Origin: Parapedobacter sp. SGR-10 | GTDB lineage: Bacteria > Bacteroidota > Bacteroidia > Sphingobacteriales > Sphingobacteriaceae | Assembly: GCF_011030405.1 (NCBI RefSeq) | Contig: NZ_JAAJTJ010000001.1 | Span: forward strand, 372,001 to 436,000 | Direction of reading: 5' to 3' | DNA length: 64,000 bases | Shown here: piece after piece, positions 38,246 to 47,304 of the stretch | Layout of the letters: every line of letters starts with the position of its first letter | Position numbering within the stretch: position 1 is the first letter of the stretch | The notes under the pieces: generated by a model | What the model was told of the DNA's origin: nothing | The model's database searches: none | The model's input: the letters and a program-made list of their open reading frames with translations, nothing else | Position numbers and translations under genes: made by a program

Positions 38246-39475
38246 CTATTCTGTGATCGCCAACAGCCTGTCTCTTAACAATAGACAAGCGCCTATGGGT
38301 GCATATTTTTCGCCATGGGTGGATATAACGATTTTGGTGTCTTTGTTGACAATAGACAGCGAATATTTGTTGATAGAATTCTTCAGGGGCAGACTCAAGT
38401 ACTCCTCAGACTTAGCCAACACTCCTCCGATGATGATCAGCTCGGGATTGAAAATATTGATAAGGGCTGCTAGCCCACGTCCCAGCTTTTCTCCGATTTC
38501 ATTAATGGCTTCGATGCACAGGGTATCGTCTCTCTTTGCCGCATGGATGATATCATTCAGACGAATGTCTTCGATGGTGCTGAATTTCTTAGTAAGAATA
38601 CTGGTTGCACCGGTTTCGATTGCTTCTATTATTCTTTTTCGCAGTGCATGGCCAGAGGCTTCCGTTTCCAGACAGCCCTTCTTGCCACACTTGCAGATAA
38701 TATCGTTGTCGAATATGGGGATATGGCCAAATTCTCCCGAAAACCCGGATTTGCCATAATACAATTGTCCATTGATCATAATGCCTAGACCTATTCCATT
38801 GTCGACATTGATGAATAACGCATCTTTTTCGTTGGTCACGATACCGCTTGAAAACTCGCCATACGAAAGGGCTTTGGTATCGTTCTCAAGAAAGGTGTGT
38901 ATACCGAGTTCCTGTTCGAAAAAATTGGACAAGGGATCTTCGTAAAAATTGAAATAACTGTACGAATACCCGGTTCTGTAATTTATTCTTCCCGACAGAT
39001 TGATACCGATCCCTAATATTTTTTCCCGTTTGATATGGAGCTTTGAGATAAAATCTTTTATTTCTTTACAGATGTCGTGCAGGGACTGCTCGCTGTTTTC
39101 CAATTGGAAGGGAATTTCATCTTTGCTGGCTACCAGTTCTTTTTTCATATTGATCATGGCGATCGAGATATAGTCGTGACTGACCTGCGCACCGATGAAA
39201 AATGCCGAGTTTGCTTCTAAGCCATAGTTATTAGGCTTTCTTCCTACATTTGATGTCTGTTTGCCATAATCCTTTACTAGGCTTTCTTCGATCAATTCAT
39301 TGATGGATTCGTTAATCTTGGGAATACTGACGTTAAATTCTTTACTTAGCTCAGCAATAGTACCCAGCTCATGGACGGCAAAATAAGCCAATATCTTTTT
39401 CTTCAGCCTAATATTTTTATAGGCTACGCCGCTGATATTGGCATTGTGCAGATCGGTAAGGAAGTTTGAACTCAT
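38246..39475 (-). CDS. ROK-family transcriptional regulator (NagC/XylR type)
   Basis: Sugar-responsive DNA-binding regulator, 409 residues. The N-terminal winged HTH covers about residues 25-70 ('TIAELSKEFNVSIPKINESINELI'), the ROK domain about 90-400. The ligand site has 'END' (197-199) and EFGH (248-251), and the zinc site is CKCGKKGCLE (Cys261, 263 and 268). The HTH and zinc motif mark a regulator rather than a sugar kinase. It diverges from the AmpG-like MFS gene, and AT-rich palindromes lie at both promoters. It probably represses the plus-strand amino-sugar unit until a sugar or sugar phosphate binds. Confidence 0.9.
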   Translation of the reverse strand: MSSNFLTDLHNANISGVAYKNIRLKKKILAYFAVHELGTIAELSKEFNVSIPKINESINELIEESLVKDYGKQTSNVGRKPNNYGLEANSAFFIGAQVSHDYISIAMINMKKELVASKDEIPFQLENSEQSLHDICKEIKDFISKLHIKREKILGIGINLSGRINYRTGYSYSYFNFYEDPLSNFFEQELGIHTFLENDTKALSYGEFSSGIVTNEKDALFINVDNGIGLGIMINGQLYYGKSGFSGEFGHIPIFDNDIICKCGKKGCLETEASGHALRKRIIEAIETGATSILTKKFSTIEDIRLNDIIHAAKRDDTLCIEAINEIGEKLGRGLAALINIFNPELIIIGGVLAKSEEYLSLPLKNSINKYSLSIVNKDTKIVISTHGEKYAPIGACLLLRDRLLAITE

Positions 39476-39479
39476 TTTG

Positions 39480-39500
39480 TTAAATAAAAAACTTTATTAA
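39480..39500. promoter_or_regulatory. Candidate ROK operator at the ROK gene start
   Basis: TTAAATAAAAAACTTTATTAA is an imperfect AT-rich palindrome that lies 4 bases upstream of the ROK start codon. Its TTAATAAA half-site resembles the palindromes at 39669 and 41153. It could serve autoregulation. Confidence 0.4.
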
Positions 39501-39652
39501 TGAAGCGGTTAAATATAGCAAAAAGTTACTTATATGGACTACTCCATGCAAAATAGGCACTTTAAAAGCCCAGCATTATTAAATCTTTTTTAAAACCCCA
39601 TTCGGCCCAAAGTAATCAACAGATAAAATAATTATTAAATTTTTTTAAAAAC

Positions 39653-39685
39653 TAATTTTGTTTTGATGATTTTATTTAATAAAAT
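39653..39685 (+). promoter_or_regulatory. Promoter -7 element overlapped by candidate ROK operator
   Basis: TAATTTTG (39653-39660) fits TAnnTTTG. A perfect palindrome, ATTTTATT-T-AATAAAAT (39669-39685), starts 8 bases later, just where transcription should begin. An operator here would block the MFS transcript. The leader would be about 100 bases. No -33 TTG is seen. Confidence 0.5.
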
Positions 39686-39769
39686 TGAGCAATATTTCCT
39701 GCTATAAGGAATATACGCTCTTGATAAGATGATGATAAATATAACAATAACCAACTTTAGACATATATC

Positions 39770-41056
39770 GTGAGACAAGATAAATCAACAACACTCCATC
39801 CTATTTATTGGATTCCTACGACTTGGTTTGCTATGGGATTACCTTTCGTAGCCTTGTCGGGAGCAAGCTCAATCATGTATAAAAACATGGGGGTATCCGA
39901 TACACAAATCGCCTTTTGGACATCATTGATCATGCTACCGTGGACTTTGAAACCCTTGTGGGGGCCCTTTCTGGAGATGTATAAGACAAAAAAATTCTTT
40001 GTATACATGACCCAGGTGTTTACAGGTGTACTGTTTGGATTGGTCGGCCTGACCTTACAATTGGATCATTTTTTCAGTTTTTCGATAGCTGTATTGACGA
40101 TCATTGCCATTAGCGGAGCCACCCATGACACAGCGGCCGATGGTGTGTATCTAAATGAACTAAATGCCAAGCTGCAGGCTAAGTATGTAGGTTGGCAAGG
40201 AGCCTTTTATAATATAGCCAAGGTTTTTTCGGGAGGAGCACTGGTCTATTTGGCCGGGCAGTTGGAAGGAGAGATAGGCATACGGAATGCCTGGATGATT
40301 GTCATGTTTGTCTATGGCGCCATCATGTTGATATTGGGGCTGTATAATATGCGTGTCTTGCCTTCGTCCCAAAGCGTGGTGCAAACAAGTTCTTTGAAAG
40401 AGGGTTTTCACACGCTAAAAGATGTGATTATCACCTTTTTTCAGAAAAAAAACATTTGGTATAGCCTCTGTTTTATTGTGCTTTACCGTTTTGCGGAAGG
40501 ACAAGCGATCAAGATTATCCCACTTTTTTTCAAGGCTTCGCGAGCTGATGGTGGTTTGGGGCTGAGCACCTCCGAAATAGGCTTGTTGTATGGTGTATTC
40601 GGATCGATCGCTTTTGTGCTAGGCTCTATTGTCGCCGGATATTATGTTGCTAAAAGGGGGCTGACCCGAAAGACCTTGCTTATTCTGTGTGCCGTTTTCA
40701 ACCTGCCTTTTGCCGCTTATGCATTTTTGGCTATAGCCATGCCGACAAATCTTTATACTATCGGTGCTGCGGTCGTAACCGAATACTTTGGGTATGGATT
40801 TGGCTTTGTGGGCCTTATTCTGTTTATGATGCAAAACATAGCACCTGGCCCCTATAAGATGGCCCATTATGCTTTCGGAAGCGGTTTGATGAACTTAGGT
40901 TTTATGATTCCCTCAATGATTAGCGGATTGCTGAGCGACTACCTAGGGTACAAAGAATTCTTCATTTGGGTACTGATAGCCACCATTCCGGCCTTTGTAG
41001 TGACATGGCTCGTGCCCTTGCAAAAACCGGAAGAAGAAATCTTGGCGACAGAGTAA
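39770..41056 (+). CDS. AmpG-like MFS permease
   Basis: Inner-membrane transporter of the major facilitator superfamily, 428 residues and about 12 membrane segments. The stretches 'AFWTSLIMLPWTLKPLWGPFLEMYKTKKF', 'GATHDTAADGVYLNEL' and 'GWQGAFYNIAKVFSGGALVYLAG' resemble the AmpG muropeptide permease branch, where the middle motif is ATQDIAIDA. The start is a GTG; no in-frame ATG is nearer. It is the first gene of the ROK-controlled unit, separated from the next gene by 181 bases holding another AT-rich palindrome. The product probably brings amino-sugar fragments from periplasm to cytoplasm. The substrate is inferred. Confidence 0.83.
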   Translation: MRQDKSTTLHPIYWIPTTWFAMGLPFVALSGASSIMYKNMGVSDTQIAFWTSLIMLPWTLKPLWGPFLEMYKTKKFFVYMTQVFTGVLFGLVGLTLQLDHFFSFSIAVLTIIAISGATHDTAADGVYLNELNAKLQAKYVGWQGAFYNIAKVFSGGALVYLAGQLEGEIGIRNAWMIVMFVYGAIMLILGLYNMRVLPSSQSVVQTSSLKEGFHTLKDVIITFFQKKNIWYSLCFIVLYRFAEGQAIKIIPLFFKASRADGGLGLSTSEIGLLYGVFGSIAFVLGSIVAGYYVAKRGLTRKTLLILCAVFNLPFAAYAFLAIAMPTNLYTIGAAVVTEYFGYGFGFVGLILFMMQNIAPGPYKMAHYAFGSGLMNLGFMIPSMISGLLSDYLGYKEFFIWVLIATIPAFVVTWLVPLQKPEEEILATE

Positions 41057-41152
41057 TCAAAATTATAGTTCCTTTGGGCCTGGTTTCCATCTAATTGCAA
41101 AAGAAAATAAGTCAACCACACTTGTTTATTAATAAATAACAAATTTATCATC

Positions 41153-41178
41153 TTATTTTTAAATAAAATTAAAAATAA
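41153..41178. promoter_or_regulatory. Candidate ROK operator before the NAGPA gene
   Basis: TTATTTTTAA (41153-41162) and TTAAAAATAA (41169-41178) form a perfect 10-base inverted repeat with a 6-base spacer, 59 bases before the NAGPA start. It may control an internal promoter of the unit. Confidence 0.45.
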
Positions 41179-41237
41179 CTTGTTTGTTTAAAATATTATT
41201 TCTTATTTAGCATATTGTTACACCTAATATCTCTGTT

Positions 41238-42260
41238 ATGATGCATTATTTTTCGAGACTTTTTTTAGGCCTATCCATTTTAATTCTTCTATCCTGCAAT
41301 AAAGAAGAAAAAATAGGCTTGTATTCTGTTTATCAATTAGACAAGTACAGATTGGATAAGCCGGTTATAGATTTGGACACTACCGTATGGGAGAAACAGA
41401 CGGGACTGATGGCTAATTTTCCGAGAGGGATTACGATTTACAAGAGTAGCGAAAAAGTAAACAGCAAAAATACGAACATGTATTTATTGGCTTTTAATCC
41501 CCGTCTCAATATTGACTTGAAACCTGTTGTTTCCACTGTAGCTAAAACTCCTACCACATTTTTTAACGAAGAAAACGGTGAAGTGTATGCTTGCGTGAAC
41601 GGGGGATTCTTCTCGGGCACGACAAGTTTAAGCTTGGTGATGTACAATTCAGCGGTCGGTTCTGTGAATGTAAAATCTTTGACACGGGTATATAACGGAG
41701 CGAACACAACATACTATCCTACACGGGCAGCATTCGGTTTGGATAAAGATTATAAACCGTCTGTATCGTGGGTATATAGTGTGGGTACTGGAAACGGAGA
41801 GTTGTATGCATATCCGCAACCAAGTCCCAATGCAGAAGGCCAAGCTCCCCAAATAGCACCAACAGCATCGTTTCCAGAAGAAGGCGCATTGTGGACACAA
41901 ACTACTGCCATTGGGGGATCGCCTATGCTGATAAGAGACTCTATTATTCATATTACTGATGTGGAGGAGATGATTACGACGAGTGCTACTCCTACTTCTT
42001 CAAGGCCGAGAACGGCGATAGGTCATCTGAAAAATGGCAATGTTGTGCTGTTTGTTGCAGAAGGAGGAAGCACCAACATTCCAGGTTTGACTTTACAAGA
42101 ATTGGCTCAACAAATGTTAAGCTTAGGCTGTGTAGGAGCTGTAAATCTGGATGGCGGAGGTTCTTCGTCGTTGGTCGTGGATGGAGAAACAACAATCAAA
42201 CCTTCGGATGCTGCAGGAGAAAGAAAGGTCATCAGTGCTTTAATCGTAAAAAAGAGATAG
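41238..42260 (+). CDS. NAGPA-type phosphodiester glycosidase lipoprotein
   Basis: Lipid-anchored enzyme of the phosphodiester glycosidase (NAGPA, PF09992) family, 340 residues. Human NAGPA removes GlcNAc from a sugar phosphodiester. Lipobox ILLSC (Cys20). Family landmarks are 'VYACVNGGFFSGTTSL', 'IGGSPMLIRDSI', 'SRPRTAIGHLKNGNVVLFVAEGG' and the C-terminal 'AVNLDGGGSSSLVVDGE', the most conserved motif. It begins the tightly packed part of the ROK unit: the FAD oxidoreductase starts 1 base after its stop. It should uncap or cut GlcNAc-1-phosphodiester links in the imported glycan; this is inferred from the family. Confidence 0.88.
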   Translation: MMHYFSRLFLGLSILILLSCNKEEKIGLYSVYQLDKYRLDKPVIDLDTTVWEKQTGLMANFPRGITIYKSSEKVNSKNTNMYLLAFNPRLNIDLKPVVSTVAKTPTTFFNEENGEVYACVNGGFFSGTTSLSLVMYNSAVGSVNVKSLTRVYNGANTTYYPTRAAFGLDKDYKPSVSWVYSVGTGNGELYAYPQPSPNAEGQAPQIAPTASFPEEGALWTQTTAIGGSPMLIRDSIIHITDVEEMITTSATPTSSRPRTAIGHLKNGNVVLFVAEGGSTNIPGLTLQELAQQMLSLGCVGAVNLDGGGSSSLVVDGETTIKPSDAAGERKVISALIVKKR

Positions 42261-42261
42261 A

Positions 42262-44124
42262 ATGATGCAGAGATTTTATGTAATCCTATTCTTTTTGACC
42301 TGTGCATGGGCACAACTATTCGCACAGACCAAGACAGATGTCATCATTGTCGGTGGTGGAGCCAGTGGGACAATGGCTGCGATTCAAGCGGCCCGTTTGG
42401 GTGCCCATGTGGTTGTGATCGAAGAGACGGTATGGTTGGGCGGTATGTTGACTTCGGCGGGGGTATCTGCTATCGATGGTAATCACAGACTGCCTTCTGG
42501 TCTATGGGGGGAGTTTCGTCAACACCTATATGATTACTATGGTGGTCCGAAAGCAGTAGAAACAGGATGGGTAAGCAATACGTTGTTTGAACCATCGGTA
42601 GGTAACCAAATCCTCCAAAAAATGGTCAAGGCAGAAAATAAGGTCCAGGTATTGTTCGAAACGTCCTGGAGCAATGCCCGAAAAACAAACGGAGAATGGT
42701 TGGTAGACATTAGTTCTAAATCGGGTAAAAGTTCGACTATCCAGGGAAAGATCCTTATCGATGCAACAGAACTTGGCGATGTCATGGCCTCTTTGAAGGT
42801 ACCGTACTATTTGGGTATGGACAGTAAATCCTTGACCGGAGAACCTTTTGCCTTAGAGGAAGCAAATGACATCGTACAGGATCTGACTTATGTCATCACA
42901 CTCAAAGATTTTGGTAAAGGAGCAGACAAAACGATAAAAAAGCCAAAAAACTACGACAAAGAAGAGTTTGCCGGCTGTTGCGATGTGTCCGACCCGGCTA
43001 CATTCAACAAAGACAACAACGACTGCTTCAAGATGTTGACTTACGGTCGCTTACCGAACAATAAGTTCATGATCAACTGGCCGAAGAAAGGCAATGATAT
43101 TTACCTGAACATCATCGAGAAAACCCCTGCCGAACGCGCTAAACTCTTGGAAGAGGCCAAGCAGATGACGCTACGCTTTGTGTATTACATACAGTCCGAA
43201 CTGGGATTCAAAAATTTAGGAATAGCATACGATGAGTATCCAACCAAAGATGGTTTTCCGATGATCCCTTACCACCGTGAGTCAAGGCGTTTACAAGCCA
43301 AGTCTTTATTCTCTTTACAGCATATCACGACTCCTTTTGATACGCCAGAGGCCTACTACCGTACGGGTGTCGTGGTGGGCGATTATACGATTGATCATCA
43401 TCATTATAAATATGGTAATGCTCCGGAGATCGATTTTGTCAAGATACGCGTACCATCTTACAATGTACCTATGGGGTCACTGATCCCCAGGGATTATGAA
43501 GGACTGATCGTCGCCGAGAAAAGCATCGGTGTAAGCAATATCGTGAACGGAGCTACCCGCCTGCAACCCGTGGTATTGGGTATTGGGCAGGCTTCCGGAG
43601 TGATTGCAGCTTTGGCTGTCCAACGGGCTACAGCTCCGTCACAGGTGTCCATTCGTGAAGTGCAGTCTGTCTTATTGGATCAGAAAGCGTACATCATGCC
43701 GTATATCGATGTACCTGCAACGGATCCGCATTTCAAAATTCTGCAAAAAACAGGCGCTACAGGTATACTGAAAGGAACCGGTATTCCGTACAAATGGGCA
43801 AATCAGACCTGGTTTTATCCCGAGAGGGAAATCAGCGAATACGAACTTTTGGTCGGTTTGAGAAGCTATTTCCCTTTGTTGAATAACAACTGGACAGCTT
43901 CGGGAGAGCCTTTGACCGTGAAAGGCTATCAGGAGATCGTAAAATCCATAAACAAAGAGATCTCCATTGCTGATTTGAACGGGATATTGTCCCGTGGAGG
44001 ATATAGCGTAGAGGTAAATGCCGATACCAGGTTGAATCGTCGATGGGCTTCGGTTTTGTTGGACGCACATCTTGGCTTGTTTGAAAAGGAAGTAGATTTT
44101 AAAGGAAATATAAAGAATTTTTAA
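42262..44124 (+). CDS. Exported FAD-dependent oxidoreductase (PF12831 type)
   Basis: FAD-binding protein of 620 residues with a signal peptide (about 1-21, FAQ). The dinucleotide-binding motif GGGASG (31-36) is followed by 'AARLGAHVVVIEET' and 'WLGGMLTSAGVSAIDGNH', the start typical of PF12831 proteins often found in glycan loci. 'CCDVSDPATFN' and 'DFVKIRVPSYNVPMGSLIP' belong to the same family. The last 100 residues form a helical extension. It lies between the NAGPA and SusC genes (gaps 1 and 18 bases). It may oxidise a sugar hydroxyl or help a lyase step. Substrate not known. Confidence 0.85.
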   Translation: MMQRFYVILFFLTCAWAQLFAQTKTDVIIVGGGASGTMAAIQAARLGAHVVVIEETVWLGGMLTSAGVSAIDGNHRLPSGLWGEFRQHLYDYYGGPKAVETGWVSNTLFEPSVGNQILQKMVKAENKVQVLFETSWSNARKTNGEWLVDISSKSGKSSTIQGKILIDATELGDVMASLKVPYYLGMDSKSLTGEPFALEEANDIVQDLTYVITLKDFGKGADKTIKKPKNYDKEEFAGCCDVSDPATFNKDNNDCFKMLTYGRLPNNKFMINWPKKGNDIYLNIIEKTPAERAKLLEEAKQMTLRFVYYIQSELGFKNLGIAYDEYPTKDGFPMIPYHRESRRLQAKSLFSLQHITTPFDTPEAYYRTGVVVGDYTIDHHHYKYGNAPEIDFVKIRVPSYNVPMGSLIPRDYEGLIVAEKSIGVSNIVNGATRLQPVVLGIGQASGVIAALAVQRATAPSQVSIREVQSVLLDQKAYIMPYIDVPATDPHFKILQKTGATGILKGTGIPYKWANQTWFYPEREISEYELLVGLRSYFPLLNNNWTASGEPLTVKGYQEIVKSINKEISIADLNGILSRGGYSVEVNADTRLNRRWASVLLDAHLGLFEKEVDFKGNIKNF

Positions 44125-44142
44125 ACCTAAATTTTAATAGTT

Positions 44143-47100
44143 ATGTATAAATTCATTCAATGGACTTCATTGAGGCTAAGCTTTCTGTTGATGATATGCT
44201 CTGTCACCTTGGTGTATGGGCAGGAAAGACAGGTAACAGGCCGGGTTCTCAACAATAATGGTGAACCGTTGGAGGCAGTCACAGTCAAGGTAGACGGTAG
44301 TAATACGGTCTCCCGCACGAATAGTAATGGTGCGTTCTCCATTAAGGTTCCCAATACAAACGGCAGGTTAGTCTTTAACTATCTTGGTTACGAAACACAA
44401 ACGGTTCAGCTCGACGGCAGAACAGTTTTAGACATTAAGATGGTGCAAAGTAGCTCCATGTTAGAAGATGTGGTTGTCATTGGATATGGCGAGCAAAAAC
44501 GATCTGACCTGACGGGTGCGATCGGGAGTGTCAAAATGAAAGATCTTCAAAAGGCTCCGGTAAAATCTTTTGACGAAGCTTTGGCCGGACGTGTTGCTGG
44601 TGTACAGGTGACTTCATCCGAAGGCCAACCTGGATCTACGATTGATATCGTCATCAGAGGGATAGGCTCTATTACACAAAATGTAGGCCCCTTATACGTC
44701 ATCGACGGAATGCCTGTCGAAAGCCCAAACGATGGAGGGTTGGCTGCAAACCCTATCAACGCTTTGGATCCTGCGGATATAGAGTCGATTGATATATTGA
44801 AAGATGCTTCTGCGACAGCTATCTATGGAGCGCGCGGCGGAAACGGAGTAGTCATTATCACCACGAAAAGAGGAGCTTTGTCTGCTCCCACAATTGCCTA
44901 TAACACTTATTATGGGTTTCAAAACAGCACAAGAAGACAGGAAGTACTCGGTCCATACGATTTTGTGAAGTTGCAATGGGATATCGATTCGGTTCGGACC
45001 AAGGGGTTATATCTCCAAGGGGGTGAAGTAGATATGGAGGATTACAAATTGCTCGATGGCATTAACTGGGAAAATCAGGTGATGCGTACTGCACCAATGT
45101 CCAACCATCACCTTTCTTTCAAGGGCGGTACGGCACAAACTAAATATAGCGCATCCCTCTCCCGGATTAACCAGGAGGGTATCATCCTTAATTCCGGTTT
45201 TAACAGGACACAAGGAAGGATTACCCTGGACCAGGAAGTGAATAAGAAATTGAAACTGGGATTGGATGCTTCTTATTCTAATTATAAAAACTACGGTACA
45301 CCTACTTCGACAGCAGGCTATAATCACGAGTTGAATTTATTGTTCAGTGTGTGGGCATACAGGCCGGTTTCTGTGACAAACACCAATTTGTTGGAGGAAG
45401 GGTTAGATCCTGAGATCGAACAATCGCAAGAACATCGTTTTAATCCTATAATGACCACCCAAAATGAACTTCGGGAGAATTATGGGACCACTTTTACGGT
45501 CAACGGCTATGCAGAATATGAACTGTTCAAAAATCTTAAATATAAATTGTCCGGAACTTTTTATAAAGGTAACCGAAGATACGATACATTCAATGGATCC
45601 AACTCCCGAACTGGACACGAATTCACGAACTTCCAGTTGAACGGTTCCAGAGCTTTTTACGAATCCGATAGGTGGTATGTATCCAATCAATTGACATACA
45701 TCAAAACTTTTGCCAAGAAGCACTATGTCAATGCAATGGCAGGTTTCACTGCGGAGCGAACTTCCGGACTGAACTTTGGAGCTATGGCGATCCGGTTGCA
45801 AAATGAAAACCTGGGGTTATCCGGCTTGGATGAAGGAGAACCTAATAGTATTTCTTCTTTTTCGACAGCGGCGAGTATGGCTAGTTTTATGGCGCGTGCG
45901 ATGTACTCCTATGATTCAAGATATTTATTTACGGTAACTAACCGTTTGGATGGTTCATCCCGTCTATTGGGCGATAATGTATATGGCTTTTTCCCTTCTT
46001 TTGCTGCGGCCTGGCGCATCAACAATGAACAGTTTATGAAAAGGGCTACATGGGTATCCAATGCAAAACTACGTGCTTCCTGGGGACGCACAGGAAATAA
46101 TGCGATAGGAAATTTTGCTGCTCACGCTGCTCTTCAAAGCCAAAATACTTCCGGCTATGGATTCGGTGGATCTGTTATCCGGGGTGTGATACCGACTTCA
46201 TTGGGTAATGCGGCTTTAAAATGGGAAGCATCCGAGCAAACGGATATAGGTCTGGATATGGGTTTCTTCAAAGAACGGCTCACATTCACGGTGGACCTTT
46301 ATCGTAAGAAAAGCCACGATCTGTTGATGAATGCCAACTTATCCCCCTCTACCGGATATTCTTCTGCAATGAAGAATATTGGCAAGATTCAAAATGACGG
46401 GCTGGAACTCACGTTAGGGTTTGTTCCTGTCCGGAAAGCATTTACATGGACATCGGATTTCAATATTTCGTTCAATCGCAATAAAGTTCTGGCATTAGTA
46501 GACAATGAGACTTCCCGATTGACGGCTGTAGGATGGGGCGATGACTGGCGTACTGTGGAAGCTTATGTAGCGAAGATCGGTCAACCGGTTTCGCAGTTCT
46601 ATGGTGTGCTGTGGGATGGGGTGTACACATACGATGACTTTGATTTCGATGGCGTCAACTATACCTTGAAACCGACATTAACAGCCAATGGTATGGGAGC
46701 TAATACCATACAGCCTGGTCACATCAAATACAAAGATCTAAATGGCGACAGGCTGATCAATGAGTATGACAAGGTAGTCATTGGTAACCCATTGCCCAAG
46801 CATTTTGGAGGATGGTCCAACAACTTTATGTATAAGGGATTTGATCTGAGTGTATTTCTTCAATGGTCTTATGGAAATGATATTCTGAATGCCAATAGAT
46901 TGATTATGGAGTCGGGTTACAAATACAACACCAACCAGTTCGCAACGTACAGGGATCGCTGGTCTCCGAGCAATCCCGATGGAACATTGCCGGCTGCCCG
47001 TGGTTCTCTCTATAAAACGTATTCTGACCGTGTGGTTGAGGACGGCTCTTTCCTGAGGTTGAAAACGGTGTCTCTGGGGTATAATCTACCGACAAATTAT

Positions 47101-47286
47101 ATAAGCAAAGTGAAGCTTTCCCAGGCACGTTTGTATTTTACTGCACAAAATTTACATACATGGACCAATTACTCCGGTTATGATCCGGAGGTATCCATTC
47201 GTGCCAGTGCCCTGGTTTCAGGATTTGACTATTCTGCATATCCACGAGCGAGGACATATACTTTTGGTTTGAACGTCACATTTTAA
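44143..47286 (+). CDS. SusC/RagA TonB-dependent transporter without STN domain
   Basis: Outer-membrane importer, 1047 residues. The signal peptide ends near VYGQ (about 27), followed at once by a carboxypeptidase-regulatory-like domain (TGRVLNNNGEPLEAVTV), then TonB box 'EDVVVIGYG', plug with 'ILKDASATAIYGARGGNGVVI' and the barrel ending 'FGLNVTF'. It lacks the STN domain present in the other two SusC proteins of the window, and no sigma/FecR pair sits next to it. Control by the ROK repressor fits this. It pairs with the SusD gene 18 bases downstream. Confidence 0.94.
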   Translation: MYKFIQWTSLRLSFLLMICSVTLVYGQERQVTGRVLNNNGEPLEAVTVKVDGSNTVSRTNSNGAFSIKVPNTNGRLVFNYLGYETQTVQLDGRTVLDIKMVQSSSMLEDVVVIGYGEQKRSDLTGAIGSVKMKDLQKAPVKSFDEALAGRVAGVQVTSSEGQPGSTIDIVIRGIGSITQNVGPLYVIDGMPVESPNDGGLAANPINALDPADIESIDILKDASATAIYGARGGNGVVIITTKRGALSAPTIAYNTYYGFQNSTRRQEVLGPYDFVKLQWDIDSVRTKGLYLQGGEVDMEDYKLLDGINWENQVMRTAPMSNHHLSFKGGTAQTKYSASLSRINQEGIILNSGFNRTQGRITLDQEVNKKLKLGLDASYSNYKNYGTPTSTAGYNHELNLLFSVWAYRPVSVTNTNLLEEGLDPEIEQSQEHRFNPIMTTQNELRENYGTTFTVNGYAEYELFKNLKYKLSGTFYKGNRRYDTFNGSNSRTGHEFTNFQLNGSRAFYESDRWYVSNQLTYIKTFAKKHYVNAMAGFTAERTSGLNFGAMAIRLQNENLGLSGLDEGEPNSISSFSTAASMASFMARAMYSYDSRYLFTVTNRLDGSSRLLGDNVYGFFPSFAAAWRINNEQFMKRATWVSNAKLRASWGRTGNNAIGNFAAHAALQSQNTSGYGFGGSVIRGVIPTSLGNAALKWEASEQTDIGLDMGFFKERLTFTVDLYRKKSHDLLMNANLSPSTGYSSAMKNIGKIQNDGLELTLGFVPVRKAFTWTSDFNISFNRNKVLALVDNETSRLTAVGWGDDWRTVEAYVAKIGQPVSQFYGVLWDGVYTYDDFDFDGVNYTLKPTLTANGMGANTIQPGHIKYKDLNGDRLINEYDKVVIGNPLPKHFGGWSNNFMYKGFDLSVFLQWSYGNDILNANRLIMESGYKYNTNQFATYRDRWSPSNPDGTLPAARGSLYKTYSDRVVEDGSFLRLKTVSLGYNLPTNYISKVKLSQARLYFTAQNLHTWTNYSGYDPEVSIRASALVSGFDYSAYPRARTYTFGLNVTF

Positions 47287-47304
47287 TTTTTTAAAGTTAA
47301 AGAG

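Noticed and set aside
38142..38759. 205-codon open frame on the plus strand
   Set aside because: Antisense to the ROK gene, whose HTH, EFGH and zinc motifs are intact. Its product has no recognisable features.
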